From Desulfobacteraceae bacterium (lineage in GTDB: Bacteria > Desulfobacterota > Desulfobacteria > Desulfobacterales > Desulfobacteraceae), in the NCBI GenBank assembly GCA_004796375.1, contig QZLA01000234.1:31671-95670 (forward strand): DNA of 64,000 bases, given 5' to 3'. Shown in pieces: positions 34,980 through 43,881 of the stretch; within the stretch, counting starts at the first letter, position 1, and each line of letters starts with the position of its first letter. The notes beneath the pieces are model-generated. The model was not told the DNA's origin. It made no database searches and saw only the letters and a list, made by a program, of their open reading frames with translations. The position numbers were made by a program, and so were the translations under genes.

Positions 34980-36308
34980 ATGGAAAAAAAATTTATCCTG
35001 GACACCAATGTAATTTTACATGACAGCAGTTGTATTCACCAGTTTGAGGATAATCATGTACTGATTCCCATAACGGTGATCGAAGAGCTGGACCGCTTTA
35101 AAAAGGGGAACAGCGTCATCAACGCTAATGCCAGGGATTTTTTACGCTCAGTGGATGCCTTGTCCAGTGATAAGGTCGACAAGGTGCTCAACGGCGGCGC
35201 TCGCCTCAAGGAGGGAAAGGGCAAAGTCTCCATCTGTCTTGAAAAGGAGATCGACCCGGAAATCAAACAGAATTTCAAGGATATCGGCGCGGACCTGCGG
35301 ATACTGAACACCGCATACCTCATTGCCAAGGAAAACCAGTTTAAACATGTGACGCTGGTCACCAAGGATGTGAATTTAAGGCTCAAGGCCCGGTCTGTGG
35401 GCATTCATGCTGAGAATTACCATTCAAAATACGTTGAAAACCTTTCAGATATGTATACCGGTGTCCGGGTAATTGATAATACCCCGGATCAGGTGTTTGA
35501 TGAAATCCATGCCAGGCCGTACCAGGTAGAGCTGGCGAAGTTGAACGGGTCCTGCGAACCGCTGGCCAATGAGAACATTGTCCTGAAAAACGGTTCCAGG
35601 TCTGCACTGGCATGCTTTAACAAGAGGACGCAAACCGTAAACCGTATTACCACCAAATCCTGTTACGGTGTGACACCGAGAAACTCGGAACAGATTTTCG
35701 CGCTCAATGCCATGCTGGACCCGGATATCCCTCTGGTGACCGTATCGGGCAAGGCCGGTACCGGAAAGACGCTTCTGGCCCTTGCGGCGGCCCTTGAAAA
35801 TAAAAAACTGTATCGCCAGATATTTATTGCCCGTCCAGTGGTGCCTCTGAGTAACAAAGATCTGGGTTACCTGCCCGGAGATATCAGTTCAAAACTTGAC
35901 CCTTACATGCAGCCCCTGTATGACAACCTGTCCGTCATACAAAATGCCTTTTCGGATAATGGCACTCATTCCAAGCGCATTCAGGAGTTGATCGAAGAGG
36001 AAAAGATCGTCATCACCCCGATTTCCTTTATCCGCGGGCGCAGTATTGTCAAGGTGTTTTTTATTGTGGATGAAGCACAGAATCTTACCCCCCATGAGGT
36101 GAAAACCATCATCACGAGAGCCGGGGAGGGCACCAAGATTGTGTTCACCGGCGATATCTTTCAGATCGATCATCCCTACCTGGATTCCCAGACCAACGGG
36201 CTGGCCTTCATTATCGAAAAGATGAAGAATGAGCCCCTTTATGCCCATATCAACCTGGAGAAAGGAGAGCGTTCGGAGTTGGCCGAACTGGCGTCAAAGG
36301 TTCTCTGA
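34980..36308 (+). CDS. PIN-PhoH family ATPase
   Basis: A 442-residue two-domain protein. The N-terminal PIN domain (FILDTNVILHDSSC with acidic residues at ELDRF and TKDVNLRLKAR) is a ribonuclease fold; the C-terminal PhoH domain has Walker A GKAGTGKTLLAL and Walker B FFIVDEAQNLTPHEVKTIITR followed by GTKIVFTGDIFQID. PhoH2-type proteins unwind and cut RNA in an ATP-dependent way. I use the ATG at 34980, six bases after AGGAG, because the ATG at 34974 touches that site. It is a single-gene unit, divergent from ugpB, facing the fad operon. Confidence 0.9.
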   Translation: MEKKFILDTNVILHDSSCIHQFEDNHVLIPITVIEELDRFKKGNSVINANARDFLRSVDALSSDKVDKVLNGGARLKEGKGKVSICLEKEIDPEIKQNFKDIGADLRILNTAYLIAKENQFKHVTLVTKDVNLRLKARSVGIHAENYHSKYVENLSDMYTGVRVIDNTPDQVFDEIHARPYQVELAKLNGSCEPLANENIVLKNGSRSALACFNKRTQTVNRITTKSCYGVTPRNSEQIFALNAMLDPDIPLVTVSGKAGTGKTLLALAAALENKKLYRQIFIARPVVPLSNKDLGYLPGDISSKLDPYMQPLYDNLSVIQNAFSDNGTHSKRIQELIEEEKIVITPISFIRGRSIVKVFFIVDEAQNLTPHEVKTIITRAGEGTKIVFTGDIFQIDHPYLDSQTNGLAFIIEKMKNEPLYAHINLEKGERSELAELASKVL

Positions 36309-36326
36309 TCAGGTTTCAACAATCGC

Positions 36327-36370
36327 AAAAAAAAAGCCGGTTCTTCCTTTTGAGAAAGGAAGAACCGGCT
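36327..36370 (-). terminator. Terminator of the fadBA transcript
   Basis: A perfect 16-base stem (AGCCGGTTCTTCCTTT, loop TGAG) at 36335-36370 is followed, on the minus strand, by nine T (36335-36327). It lies 27 bases after the thiolase stop and also sits just past the convergent phoH stop. Confidence 0.92.
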
Positions 36371-36396
36371 GAGAAGTGATCTGTATTTAAAAGGGA

Positions 36397-37575
36397 TTAC
36401 AGCCGTTCAAATATAGCTGCAGCACCCATGCCACCCCCGATGCACATGGAAACAATCCCGTATTTTCCATTCACTTCCTTGAGATTGGCCAGGCAGGTGG
36501 CAGTCAGTTTGGCACCGGTGCAGCCCAGGGGATGACCCAGTGCAATGGCACCGCCGTGAATATTGATACGGTCCATGTAGTTGTCGAGACCGATTTCACG
36601 GATACTGTACAGCGCCTGCGAAGCAAATGCTTCATTGATTTCATAAATATCGATATCATCAATTGAAAGACCGGCTGTCTCCAATGCTTTGGGGATGGCA
36701 TACCGGGGGCCGACGCCCATTTCATCCGATTTGCACCCGATGGTCGTGTAGTTGACCAGCTTGGCAATGGGTTTCAGGCCGAGTTCATCACATTTTGCCT
36801 TGGACGCGATAATAGTGGCTGCCGCACCGTCCGTGGTCTGGGACGAGTTGCCTGCTGTCACGCTACCGCCGGCAGCAAAAACCGCCCGGAGTTTGCCCAG
36901 TCCTTCTGCTGTGGATTCACGGATACCGTCGTCATGTTCCACCATGAACGTTTCCTTGGCATAGGTGCCGTCCGCCTGTTTCACATACGTGTAAGCGGGG
37001 GTAGGAACGATTTCAGTAAACAGGCCGTTGTCACGGGCTTTGGCTGCTTTTGCCTGGGAATTGGCTGCGAATTTGTCCTGGTCCTCTCTGGACACGTTGT
37101 AACGATTGGCTACGTTTTCAGCAGTGATTCCCATTGATACGTACATTTCCGGGTTGGTCTTGGAATATTCCGGATGGGGGCGGGGGTGGTTGCCGCCCAT
37201 GGGAACAAAGGTCATGGACTCGACACCGGCGCCGATGGCCACGTCAGACCAGCCCATCTGGACACGCATGGACGCCAGGGCAATGGCTTCCAGGCCTGAT
37301 GCGCAGAACCGGTTAACGGTGGCACCGGATACTGAATCGGGAAATCCGGCCATTTTGGGGGCAATCCGGCCCAGGTTGAGGCCCTGTTCCGCTTCAGGGA
37401 ATGCACAGCCCAGCATGACATCATCGATGTGTCCGGGTTCAAGGCCGTCAGTCTTTTCTACGGCTGCCTTCAGGATGAAAGAGATCAGCTCTTCCGGTCT
37501 TGTCTCCTTGAAATGACCCCGTTTCTGCTTGCAGCCGGGGGTTCTGACAGATTGTACGATATATGCATCTTGCAT
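36397..37575 (-). CDS. fadA: Acetyl-CoA C-acyltransferase (thiolase)
   Basis: A 392-residue thiolase: active cysteine C91 in VNRFCASGLEA, then NEAFASQAL, GGAIALGHPLGCTGA and the second cysteine in SMCIGGGMG. It cleaves 3-ketoacyl-CoA with CoA to give acetyl-CoA in beta-oxidation (or the reverse condensation). Length is normal. AGGAGG eight bases before the ATG supports the start, 15 bases after the fadB stop. It should act with the fused hydratase/dehydrogenase encoded upstream. Confidence 0.93.
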   Translation of the reverse strand: MQDAYIVQSVRTPGCKQKRGHFKETRPEELISFILKAAVEKTDGLEPGHIDDVMLGCAFPEAEQGLNLGRIAPKMAGFPDSVSGATVNRFCASGLEAIALASMRVQMGWSDVAIGAGVESMTFVPMGGNHPRPHPEYSKTNPEMYVSMGITAENVANRYNVSREDQDKFAANSQAKAAKARDNGLFTEIVPTPAYTYVKQADGTYAKETFMVEHDDGIRESTAEGLGKLRAVFAAGGSVTAGNSSQTTDGAAATIIASKAKCDELGLKPIAKLVNYTTIGCKSDEMGVGPRYAIPKALETAGLSIDDIDIYEINEAFASQALYSIREIGLDNYMDRINIHGGAIALGHPLGCTGAKLTATCLANLKEVNGKYGIVSMCIGGGMGAAAIFERL

Positions 37576-37589
37576 GATGGGATCCTCCT

Positions 37590-39998
37590 TTAGTTTCTGA
37601 GCGGTTTGCCGGTGTTCAGCATGTGATCAATCCGGGCAATGGTTTTCTCTTCTTTGGTAAAATCAACAAAGGCCTCCCTTTCCAGTTTCAGGATGGTGTC
37701 TTCATCAACTTCACTGTTCTTCTTAACATCGCCGCCGCTCATCACATAGGCAATGCGTTTGGCCAAAAAGGCATCATAGTCAGACATGAACTTGCCGTTG
37801 AGCATATTGTAGATTTCAGCATTAACCATGCCCTGACCGGCGTCACCCATCACTTTCAAGGGCCGTTTTGCAGGCGGTGCATATCCGTCATCCACCATTT
37901 TGAGGACCTCTTTTTTGGCTTCACCCACCAGGTTGTCCCGGTTGAATACGATACGGTCAGCCAGTCCGATATATCCGTTGGATTTGGCCTGGGCAGCAGA
38001 CATGGATACTTTGGCCATGGCCACATTCATGAAAGCCGGTATAAACAGCTTTGCATAATCGGTATCTTTGGCAACGCCAGCGGGCAGGGCATCAATAAAC
38101 TTCTTCCAGATGTTCATGGTTCCACCGCCTGCAGGCAGCAGGCCGACACCAATCTCAACAAGGCCCATGAAGAGTTCGCTGTGGGCTACGATCCGGTCGG
38201 CACCGAGGCAGGTTTCACAACCGCCGCCGAGGACCATGCCGTAAGGGGCTGCAACAACAGGGAAGGGGGCATATTTAGCAGCCTGGATGCCGTCCTGGGC
38301 TTTTTTAAGGAACGCATCGATTTCTGCGTATTTTTTATCATGGCAGAGCTTGGAGATGAAAGAGAGGTCTGCGCCGGCAGAAAAGGCACCGGGCATGCCG
38401 CCGGCTTCATTTCCAATCACAAGACCGGCACCGTTCTGATCGACATGATCCAGGGCCTGTCCGATGGAGTCAACAATTTCTGCATTGATGGCGTTCATCT
38501 TGGTATGGAACTCGATGCAGAATACGTCGTCTCCAATGTCCACGAGAGAGGCTGAACTGTTGGAGAATACGGTTTTGTCATTACCTTTGGCAGCGGCAAT
38601 GGAAACCATGGATTCTGACATCGGAACCGCTTTGTATTCACCGGATGCAAAGTCGAAAAAGTATTTGATACCGTTTTCAAGTTTGTAGAAAGTGGACACA
38701 CCCTTTGCCAGCATATCAGTGATATTTGCAGGCACGTCAAGCCCTTCAGATTTCATTCTCTCAACGGCATCTGCAACCCCGTAGGCATCCCAGGCTTCAA
38801 ACGGACCCATCTCAAAGTTGTAACCCCACTTCATGGAGTTGTCGATTTCAACGATGGTATCGGCAATCTCAGGAATCCGGCTGCCGGCATACTGGAAAGC
38901 GTTTGCCATGCATTTCCAGGCAAATTTTGCCCCTTTGTCCTCACCCTTGAGCACACAGGCCATTTTTTCAGGCAGAGTGGCTTTTTTCTTGGCTTCTTCA
39001 AGGCAGGGGAATGAGGGTCTTTCCAGGTCCTCGTATTCCATGGTTTCAATATTCAGGACTTTTCTGAGTTTCTTCCATTCCGGCGTCAGTTCTGTTTTGT
39101 AGAAACCGCCCTGGGTCTTATTCCCCAGCATGTTCTTTTCAAGCATCTGAGCGATAAAGGGGGGCAGGTCCATGGTGTCTCTCTGCTCATCATTCGGGCA
39201 GAGATCATAGGAGTTCTTGGCTACATGAGCCATGGTGTCAAGGCCGACCAGGTCAGTGGTCTTGAAAATCGCGGTTTTGGGGCGGCCCAAGGCGGGGCCG
39301 AACAAGGCATCCACCTCGGGAACCGTCATGCCGTCTTCAAGCATGAATTTCATGCAGGCACCGATGCCCTGTACACCGATTCTGTTACCAACGAAGTTGG
39401 GGGTATCCTTGGCCCAGACAATCCCTTTTCCCAGGTTTTTTTCACCGAAGGTGGCAATGAACTCAAGAATTTCGGGTTTAGTATCGGCACCGGGAATCAA
39501 TTCCAGGAGATGCATGTAACGAACCGGATTGAAAAAGTGGGTGCCCATGAAATGCTCTTTGAATTCCTGGGGGAACCCGTCACAAATATCTTTCAGGGGG
39601 ATACCGGAGGTGTTGGTGGTAATAATGGAGCCAGGTTTGCGAATCTTTTCAACCTTCTTGAAAAGTTCCTGCTTGATTTTGAGGTTTTCAACGACCACCT
39701 CAACGATCCAGTCGCAATCTGCCAGCTGATCAATATCGTCATCCAGATTGCCGATGGAGATCAGGTCTGCATCTTTTTTGGTAAAAAAGAGAGAAGGGCT
39801 TGAGGCCAGGGCTGTATCCAGTCCGCCTTTAACAATTCGGTTACGGGCAACCGGATCATTTTTTTCGTCATCGGTCAGATCAAAGGGCACGATGTCCAGG
39901 AGCAGGACTTTGACTCCTGCACCGGCAAGAAGAGCAGCAATTCCGCCTCCCATGATGCCGGATCCGATTACGGCCGCCTTTCTGATTTTTCTCGTCAT
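37590..39998 (-). CDS. 3-hydroxyacyl-CoA dehydrogenase / enoyl-CoA hydratase fusion
   Basis: An 802-residue fusion in dehydrogenase-first order. The N-terminal half has the NAD-binding loop AAVIGSGIMGGGIAALLAGA and the NTSGIPL and GTHFFNPVRYMHLLELIPG blocks of 3-hydroxyacyl-CoA dehydrogenase; the C-terminal half has the crotonase motif GGMPGAFSAGADLSF and FPVVAAPYGMVLGGGCE. It covers two steps of beta-oxidation. This domain order, dehydrogenase before hydratase, is opposite to classical FadB. GGAGG five bases before the ATG supports the start. Palindromic operators lie upstream at 40035-40052 and 40210-40225. Confidence 0.92.
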   Translation of the reverse strand: MTRKIRKAAVIGSGIMGGGIAALLAGAGVKVLLLDIVPFDLTDDEKNDPVARNRIVKGGLDTALASSPSLFFTKKDADLISIGNLDDDIDQLADCDWIVEVVVENLKIKQELFKKVEKIRKPGSIITTNTSGIPLKDICDGFPQEFKEHFMGTHFFNPVRYMHLLELIPGADTKPEILEFIATFGEKNLGKGIVWAKDTPNFVGNRIGVQGIGACMKFMLEDGMTVPEVDALFGPALGRPKTAIFKTTDLVGLDTMAHVAKNSYDLCPNDEQRDTMDLPPFIAQMLEKNMLGNKTQGGFYKTELTPEWKKLRKVLNIETMEYEDLERPSFPCLEEAKKKATLPEKMACVLKGEDKGAKFAWKCMANAFQYAGSRIPEIADTIVEIDNSMKWGYNFEMGPFEAWDAYGVADAVERMKSEGLDVPANITDMLAKGVSTFYKLENGIKYFFDFASGEYKAVPMSESMVSIAAAKGNDKTVFSNSSASLVDIGDDVFCIEFHTKMNAINAEIVDSIGQALDHVDQNGAGLVIGNEAGGMPGAFSAGADLSFISKLCHDKKYAEIDAFLKKAQDGIQAAKYAPFPVVAAPYGMVLGGGCETCLGADRIVAHSELFMGLVEIGVGLLPAGGGTMNIWKKFIDALPAGVAKDTDYAKLFIPAFMNVAMAKVSMSAAQAKSNGYIGLADRIVFNRDNLVGEAKKEVLKMVDDGYAPPAKRPLKVMGDAGQGMVNAEIYNMLNGKFMSDYDAFLAKRIAYVMSGGDVKKNSEVDEDTILKLEREAFVDFTKEEKTIARIDHMLNTGKPLRN

Positions 39999-40034
39999 GG
40001 TTTCCTCCCTATATCAATGGATTGAATTACAAAT

Positions 40035-40052
40035 AATGAATGAACATTCATT
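40035..40052. promoter_or_regulatory. FadR/TetR-type palindromic operator upstream of fadBA
   Basis: AATGAATG-AA-CATTCATT: perfect 8-base arms about 37 bases before the fadB start. The TGAATGAACATTCA core resembles operators of TetR-family fatty-acid regulators. No such regulator is encoded in the window. Confidence 0.7.
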
Positions 40053-40209
40053 TTTGAATATCAGAATAAAACCCGGCATGTCAAGAAAAAAAAGCAGAAA
40101 TTCAGGGGATTTTGTCGGTATATAATTTTATTTTATTTCAATGTGTTATTAATTGATTAGGTTTTCAAAGGTATGCAGGATAGCAAGCTTTAATGTCCAT
40201 AGGTGATAG

Positions 40210-40225
40210 ATGAATTTTCATTCAT
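40210..40225. promoter_or_regulatory. Second related palindrome between fadB and the toroid-protein gene
   Basis: ATGAAT-TTTC-ATTCAT, six-base arms, about 175 bases from the first site and 94 bases before the divergent start at 40319. The half-site ATGAAT is shared with the 40035-40052 operator. The rest of the 320-base gap is AT-rich with no other signal I can name. Confidence 0.5.
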
Positions 40226-40318
40226 GATATAAACTGACATTGGCTTGTTTTTTATCAAAGGGTTTGCTATGCTTGCCGGGTCTTATAAATAAGGCGGATA
40301 ATCTCTGGAGAATGATGC

Positions 40319-41359
40319 ATGACAAGAATTAAATCTGAAATTTCCCTGGGCTCGGCCCTGAACATAGCTTCAGTTGCGCAGTTGATTGCATCCCTGCAGC
40401 GCCCGGATGGGGATATCCCATGGCATGTGGAAGGAAAGACCGACCCCTGGGATCTGGTCGAATCGATCATGGGGTTGAATATCGGCGGGTACACTCAGGA
40501 GTCCTACCGCGCGTTCGAGTGGCTCCGGGCCCGGCAGAATGCCGATGGATCCTGGTATTCCTCCTATGTAAACAGTGTCCCCAAGGATCGCACCAGTGAA
40601 ACTCATATGGCCGCGTATATTGCCGTGGGTCTGCTTCACACATGGTTGATCACACGGGATAAACATCTTTTGGAAAAGATGTTTCCGGTCATGGAAAAGG
40701 GGATCGAGTTTGCGTTGAGCCTTCAGACGGATGGGGGTGAGATATTCTGGGCAAAAAGCCCGGAGGGGAAAACAGACCCCATGTCCCTGCTGGCCGGATC
40801 CAGTTCCATATACATGAGCCTGAAATGTGCACTGGCCGTTGCAAGGATACTGGGGAAAACCAGACCGGACTGGGCACATGGTTTCAATAAACTGGAGGCG
40901 TCACTGCAGAATAATATCCAGATCTATAATATTTCAAAATCCCGGTATTCCATGTACTGGTTCTACCCGGTTCTTTGCGGTGCAATTACGGCTGAGGCGG
41001 GCGAGCAGCGAATCGAAAAGTTCTGGAACAAATATATGATTGAGGGCCAGGGGGCCCGGTGTGTGTCAGACCAGCCATGGGTCACCATTGCCGAAACCTC
41101 TGAACTGGTGCTGGCCCTGACGGCCCTCGGGAAAATGGAAAGGGCCCAGATCGTTTTTTCGTGGATCGTGGACCGGACATTTGAGGACGATACCTTCTGG
41201 TGCGGATATACTTATCCGGACATGGTGATCTGGCCTGAAGAAAAAATATCCTGGACCAATGCCGTGGTGCTCATGGCCGCAGATGCGCTCTACGGGATTA
41301 CCCCGGCATCGGGTCTGTTCAGCCATGAGCTCTGGGATGGATTTGAGTTTAAAGGATAG
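40319..41359 (+). CDS. Alpha/alpha-toroid (prenyltransferase/terpene-cyclase-like) protein
   Basis: A 346-residue protein built of alpha-helical repeats resembling squalene-cyclase/prenyltransferase toroids: VAQLIASLQRPDGDIPWH, WLRARQNADGSWYSSYV, and SLQTDGGEIFWAKSPEG show the Q-x-x-D/N-G-x-W type of QW repeat. It has no DxDD or DCTAE cyclase motif I can see, so catalysis is uncertain. A role in lipid or terpenoid handling, or as a glycosidase-like toroid, is possible. GGAG about eight bases before the ATG supports the start. The acyltransferase gene follows after six bases, so they form an operon. Confidence 0.65.
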   Translation: MTRIKSEISLGSALNIASVAQLIASLQRPDGDIPWHVEGKTDPWDLVESIMGLNIGGYTQESYRAFEWLRARQNADGSWYSSYVNSVPKDRTSETHMAAYIAVGLLHTWLITRDKHLLEKMFPVMEKGIEFALSLQTDGGEIFWAKSPEGKTDPMSLLAGSSSIYMSLKCALAVARILGKTRPDWAHGFNKLEASLQNNIQIYNISKSRYSMYWFYPVLCGAITAEAGEQRIEKFWNKYMIEGQGARCVSDQPWVTIAETSELVLALTALGKMERAQIVFSWIVDRTFEDDTFWCGYTYPDMVIWPEEKISWTNAVVLMAADALYGITPASGLFSHELWDGFEFKG

Positions 41360-41365
41360 CACCGC

Positions 41366-42085
41366 TTGGACAGGGATTATCGGCCATATTACCTGAAAAA
41401 GGCATGGTACCGGTTTCAGAATTTTTATACCCGCCATTGGCTGGCCCCCCAGTTGTCACATCTCGGGGATCACGGGTTTATCATCAAGCCATGGCATACC
41501 GAAGTGTTTGGCAAGCCGATCAGCATCGGTGATCATATATCACTGATCGCCAGTCCCGATAAAAAGATTCGCCTGACAGTCTGGACCGATGCCGAACGGG
41601 TTGACGGAATCAGGATCGGCAGTCATGTGCTTATTTCTCCCGGGGTGCGTATTTCGGCGGCCAACAGCATCACAATCAAAGACTCATGTATGATTGCCTC
41701 TCATGCCTATATTACCGATTCAGACTGGCATGGAATTTATGACCGTAGCCTGCCGCCGGCAGTAAAAAGCCGGGTCGTGCTTGAAGAGAACGTTTGGATC
41801 GGGGACTCCGCCATTGTCTGCAAGGGTGTGACCATCGGGGAGAACAGCATTATCGGCGCCGGGAGTGTCGTGACCCATGACATCCCCCCCAATGTGATCG
41901 CTGCGGGTAATCCGGCAAAGGTGATCAAGCCCCTGGATCCCGGGCGGGAAATCATTACCCGGAAGCAGCGGTTCTCAGACACGGAAAAGATGACCCGGGT
42001 GCTTGAGGATTCTGAAAAAGCCTTTTTAGCCGGCAATACCCTGGCCGGATGGCTGCGCCATATCATTTTTCCGAAAAAAGTATAA
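41366..42085 (+). CDS. Left-handed beta-helix acyltransferase
   Basis: A 239-residue hexapeptide-repeat acyltransferase (LbH fold). Repeats run from GIRIGSHVLISPGVRISA through VWIGDSAIVCKGVTIGENSIIGAGSVVTHDI, ending in the usual PPNVIAAGNPAKVIKPLDP. The catalytic histidine is likely in SDWHGIYD, the equivalent of the maltose/galactoside acetyltransferase histidine. It should acetylate or acylate a sugar or lipid alcohol. The start is TTG at 41366. It follows the toroid-protein gene by six bases. Confidence 0.88.
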   Translation: MDRDYRPYYLKKAWYRFQNFYTRHWLAPQLSHLGDHGFIIKPWHTEVFGKPISIGDHISLIASPDKKIRLTVWTDAERVDGIRIGSHVLISPGVRISAANSITIKDSCMIASHAYITDSDWHGIYDRSLPPAVKSRVVLEENVWIGDSAIVCKGVTIGENSIIGAGSVVTHDIPPNVIAAGNPAKVIKPLDPGREIITRKQRFSDTEKMTRVLEDSEKAFLAGNTLAGWLRHIIFPKKV

Positions 42086-42132
42086 GCAATAGGGCAGTAT
42101 CCCATCTTGTTTTTATTCGCTGTTACCGTCTT

Positions 42133-42384
42133 TTAGTCTTTCAGGTCCTCCTCTGAAAACGTGCTGGAACACTGGGTGCAAAAGTAGACCATTTTCTGCT
42201 TTTTTAAGATCAGGAATGCCAGGATGGGTGCGGCAGCAAAAAACAGGTAAAGGACAGGTATGATCCAGTGAGCAGGGCTGATGACCAGAATTCCGAAAAT
42301 AACAGAGAGCAAGATCGCGGCAGCCGTCAGCCGGATATTGTTTTTTTTAAGGATATGGCCGCACTTGGTGCAGGTGTGGGTCAT
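42133..42384 (-). CDS. Small two-span membrane protein with terminal C-x2-C pairs
   Basis: An 83-residue protein: CTKCGH near the N-terminus and CTQCSS near the C-terminus flank two hydrophobic spans (about residues 19-36 and 42-62). If both spans cross the membrane, the two C-x2-C pairs face the same side and could form one zinc or cluster site. I recognise no family. Its ATG is two bases after the ion channel's stop, so it may be a channel partner. Confidence 0.7.
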   Translation of the reverse strand: MTHTCTKCGHILKKNNIRLTAAAILLSVIFGILVISPAHWIIPVLYLFFAAAPILAFLILKKQKMVYFCTQCSSTFSEEDLKD

Positions 42385-42386
42385 GA

Positions 42387-43211
42387 TCAGGTCCCTTGAA
42401 TAACCGGATTGGCGTCAGGGTCAAACGGATTTTTCCGGATGGCCAGTGAGAACAGGTAGGGATAGTGGACTTTCAGGTGCCTGAGATATTCAATCCATTG
42501 CAGGGTCAAATGCTTGTAGGCACGCGTCATATCATTGGTGAGGTGATTGATGTCAGCCTGCGGAAGCCGGGCAAAGTCTTCCCGGGCCTGAAGTTCGTCC
42601 GACAGGTGGAAAATGGCCAAAAGGGTTTCACTCAGGGATTCATGCTCCACCAGCACCGGGTTTTCGATCAGGTTGATGAGAAACCCCCGGCGCTTGGATA
42701 AGAACTGGCTGAACCGGTTCAATTCCGCAGGGCTGACCTGGATCTGGAAGCTCTGGGCGGCCAGGCCACGGGATGCGGTTGTAAACTTGTCGTTGTCCCA
42801 GTTGGGCTGGATGCACAAATCGCATTGAAATTGGCTGATGGTGCCGTCATTTCCAGCAAACATATCCAATAGTGTGTATCCGATTTCACTGAAAAATGCG
42901 CCGAGGACCATGTTGATTTTCCGCATTCTGTTAGAGGTTTCCCGCCTGAGGATAATGATCTCTGTTGCGTTGGCAATGACCCCTAGAAAGGAGGCGCCTC
43001 CCATGACAATGATCAGGACCGCAAACCACCTGCTGGCGTCATTGGTGGGATGGATATCGCCATACCCGACCGTGGACATGGTCACAATATTGTAGTACAG
43101 CGCCTGGGTAACTGACAGGTTTTCAAGCATCATAAACCCCAGGGTGCCGGCAATCGTGACCATTGCGAAAAGGAACAGGAATATCTGGAGGCGTCTTTTC
43201 AGGTTTTCCAT
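42387..43211 (-). CDS. Potassium-channel-type ion channel
   Basis: A 274-residue protein with one or two membrane spans and the potassium selectivity filter TMSTVGYGDIHP at about residues 44-55, followed by a second span (FAVLIIVMGGASFLGVI). The remaining 170 residues are cytoplasmic and lack an RCK/TrkA-N glycine loop. It should form a tetrameric potassium channel. The cytoplasmic region contains a C-D-L-C pair and helical stretches of unknown function. It is followed closely by the small C-x2-C membrane protein and preceded by the hotdog thioesterase. Confidence 0.88.
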   Translation of the reverse strand: MENLKRRLQIFLFLFAMVTIAGTLGFMMLENLSVTQALYYNIVTMSTVGYGDIHPTNDASRWFAVLIIVMGGASFLGVIANATEIIILRRETSNRMRKINMVLGAFFSEIGYTLLDMFAGNDGTISQFQCDLCIQPNWDNDKFTTASRGLAAQSFQIQVSPAELNRFSQFLSKRRGFLINLIENPVLVEHESLSETLLAIFHLSDELQAREDFARLPQADINHLTNDMTRAYKHLTLQWIEYLRHLKVHYPYLFSLAIRKNPFDPDANPVIQGT

Positions 43212-43215
43212 GGTT

Positions 43216-43686
43216 TTATCCGGGCATCATGCTCGAAGGCATCTTGACGGCCACCACCTCGCCTTTGGCGCAGATCTCATCATTCGCCAGGACCGTGCAG
43301 GTGACCACTACTTTTTTTTCCTTGAGTTCCTTGATGCTCCCCCGGACCTCCAGTTCTGTGTTCAGGGGGGTAGGCCTGAGGTAATCGACATGGAGGGATG
43401 CCGTGACAAACCTCAGCGGGGGCTCGGAGTCCATGGGACGCTGTTCAGCCCGATAGGCAGCAGCTGCTGCGGTGCCGGTGCCGTGACAATCGATCAAGGA
43501 TGCCAAAAGCCCCCCGTATACAAAACCTGGAATGGCGATGTGGTAGGGCGCGGGTGTGAAGTGCATGACCGAGTCATCGCCATCCCAGTAACTCTTTATC
43601 TGATGGCCGTGGGGGTTTCGGGTGCCGCAGCCGTAGCACTGGCTGATCTCTTCAGGGTAATACTCTTGAAAGGCTTTTTGTGTCAT
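43216..43686 (-). CDS. PaaI-type hotdog thioesterase
   Basis: A 156-residue hotdog-fold protein: the HIAIPGFVYGGLLASLIDCHGT block is the family's helix and active-site region, followed by ASLHVDYLRPTPLNTELEV and the KKVVVTCTVLANDEICAKGE strand pair. An N-terminal QCYGCGTRNPHG segment with two cysteines is typical of one PaaI subgroup. Such enzymes hydrolyse acyl- or aryl-CoA. Location between the fad genes and the old-yellow-enzyme oxidoreductase fits fatty or aromatic acid metabolism. It precedes the ion channel by four bases. Confidence 0.88.
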   Translation of the reverse strand: MTQKAFQEYYPEEISQCYGCGTRNPHGHQIKSYWDGDDSVMHFTPAPYHIAIPGFVYGGLLASLIDCHGTGTAAAAAYRAEQRPMDSEPPLRFVTASLHVDYLRPTPLNTELEVRGSIKELKEKKVVVTCTVLANDEICAKGEVVAVKMPSSMMPG

Positions 43687-43881
43687 TGTCCATGCTCTCC
43701 TGTGAAATGATCGGGTTGTAGAATCAGGATTGGCTCATATCCGAGATAACTCAAAATGCCAAATAAATGTCAAGTCTTTTTGCAATTGGCGGGATTAAAA
43801 AGGCTTTTACAAGTGGGGCAATATCACATATATTATGAGAACATCTGGAAACGACGACTCAAACGATTGAGGATAGACCCC

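Noticed and set aside
43756..43881. N-terminal extension of the old-yellow-enzyme gene
   Set aside because: Family proteins start near MLPHLFSPIQIGN; the internal ATG has a ribosome binding site.
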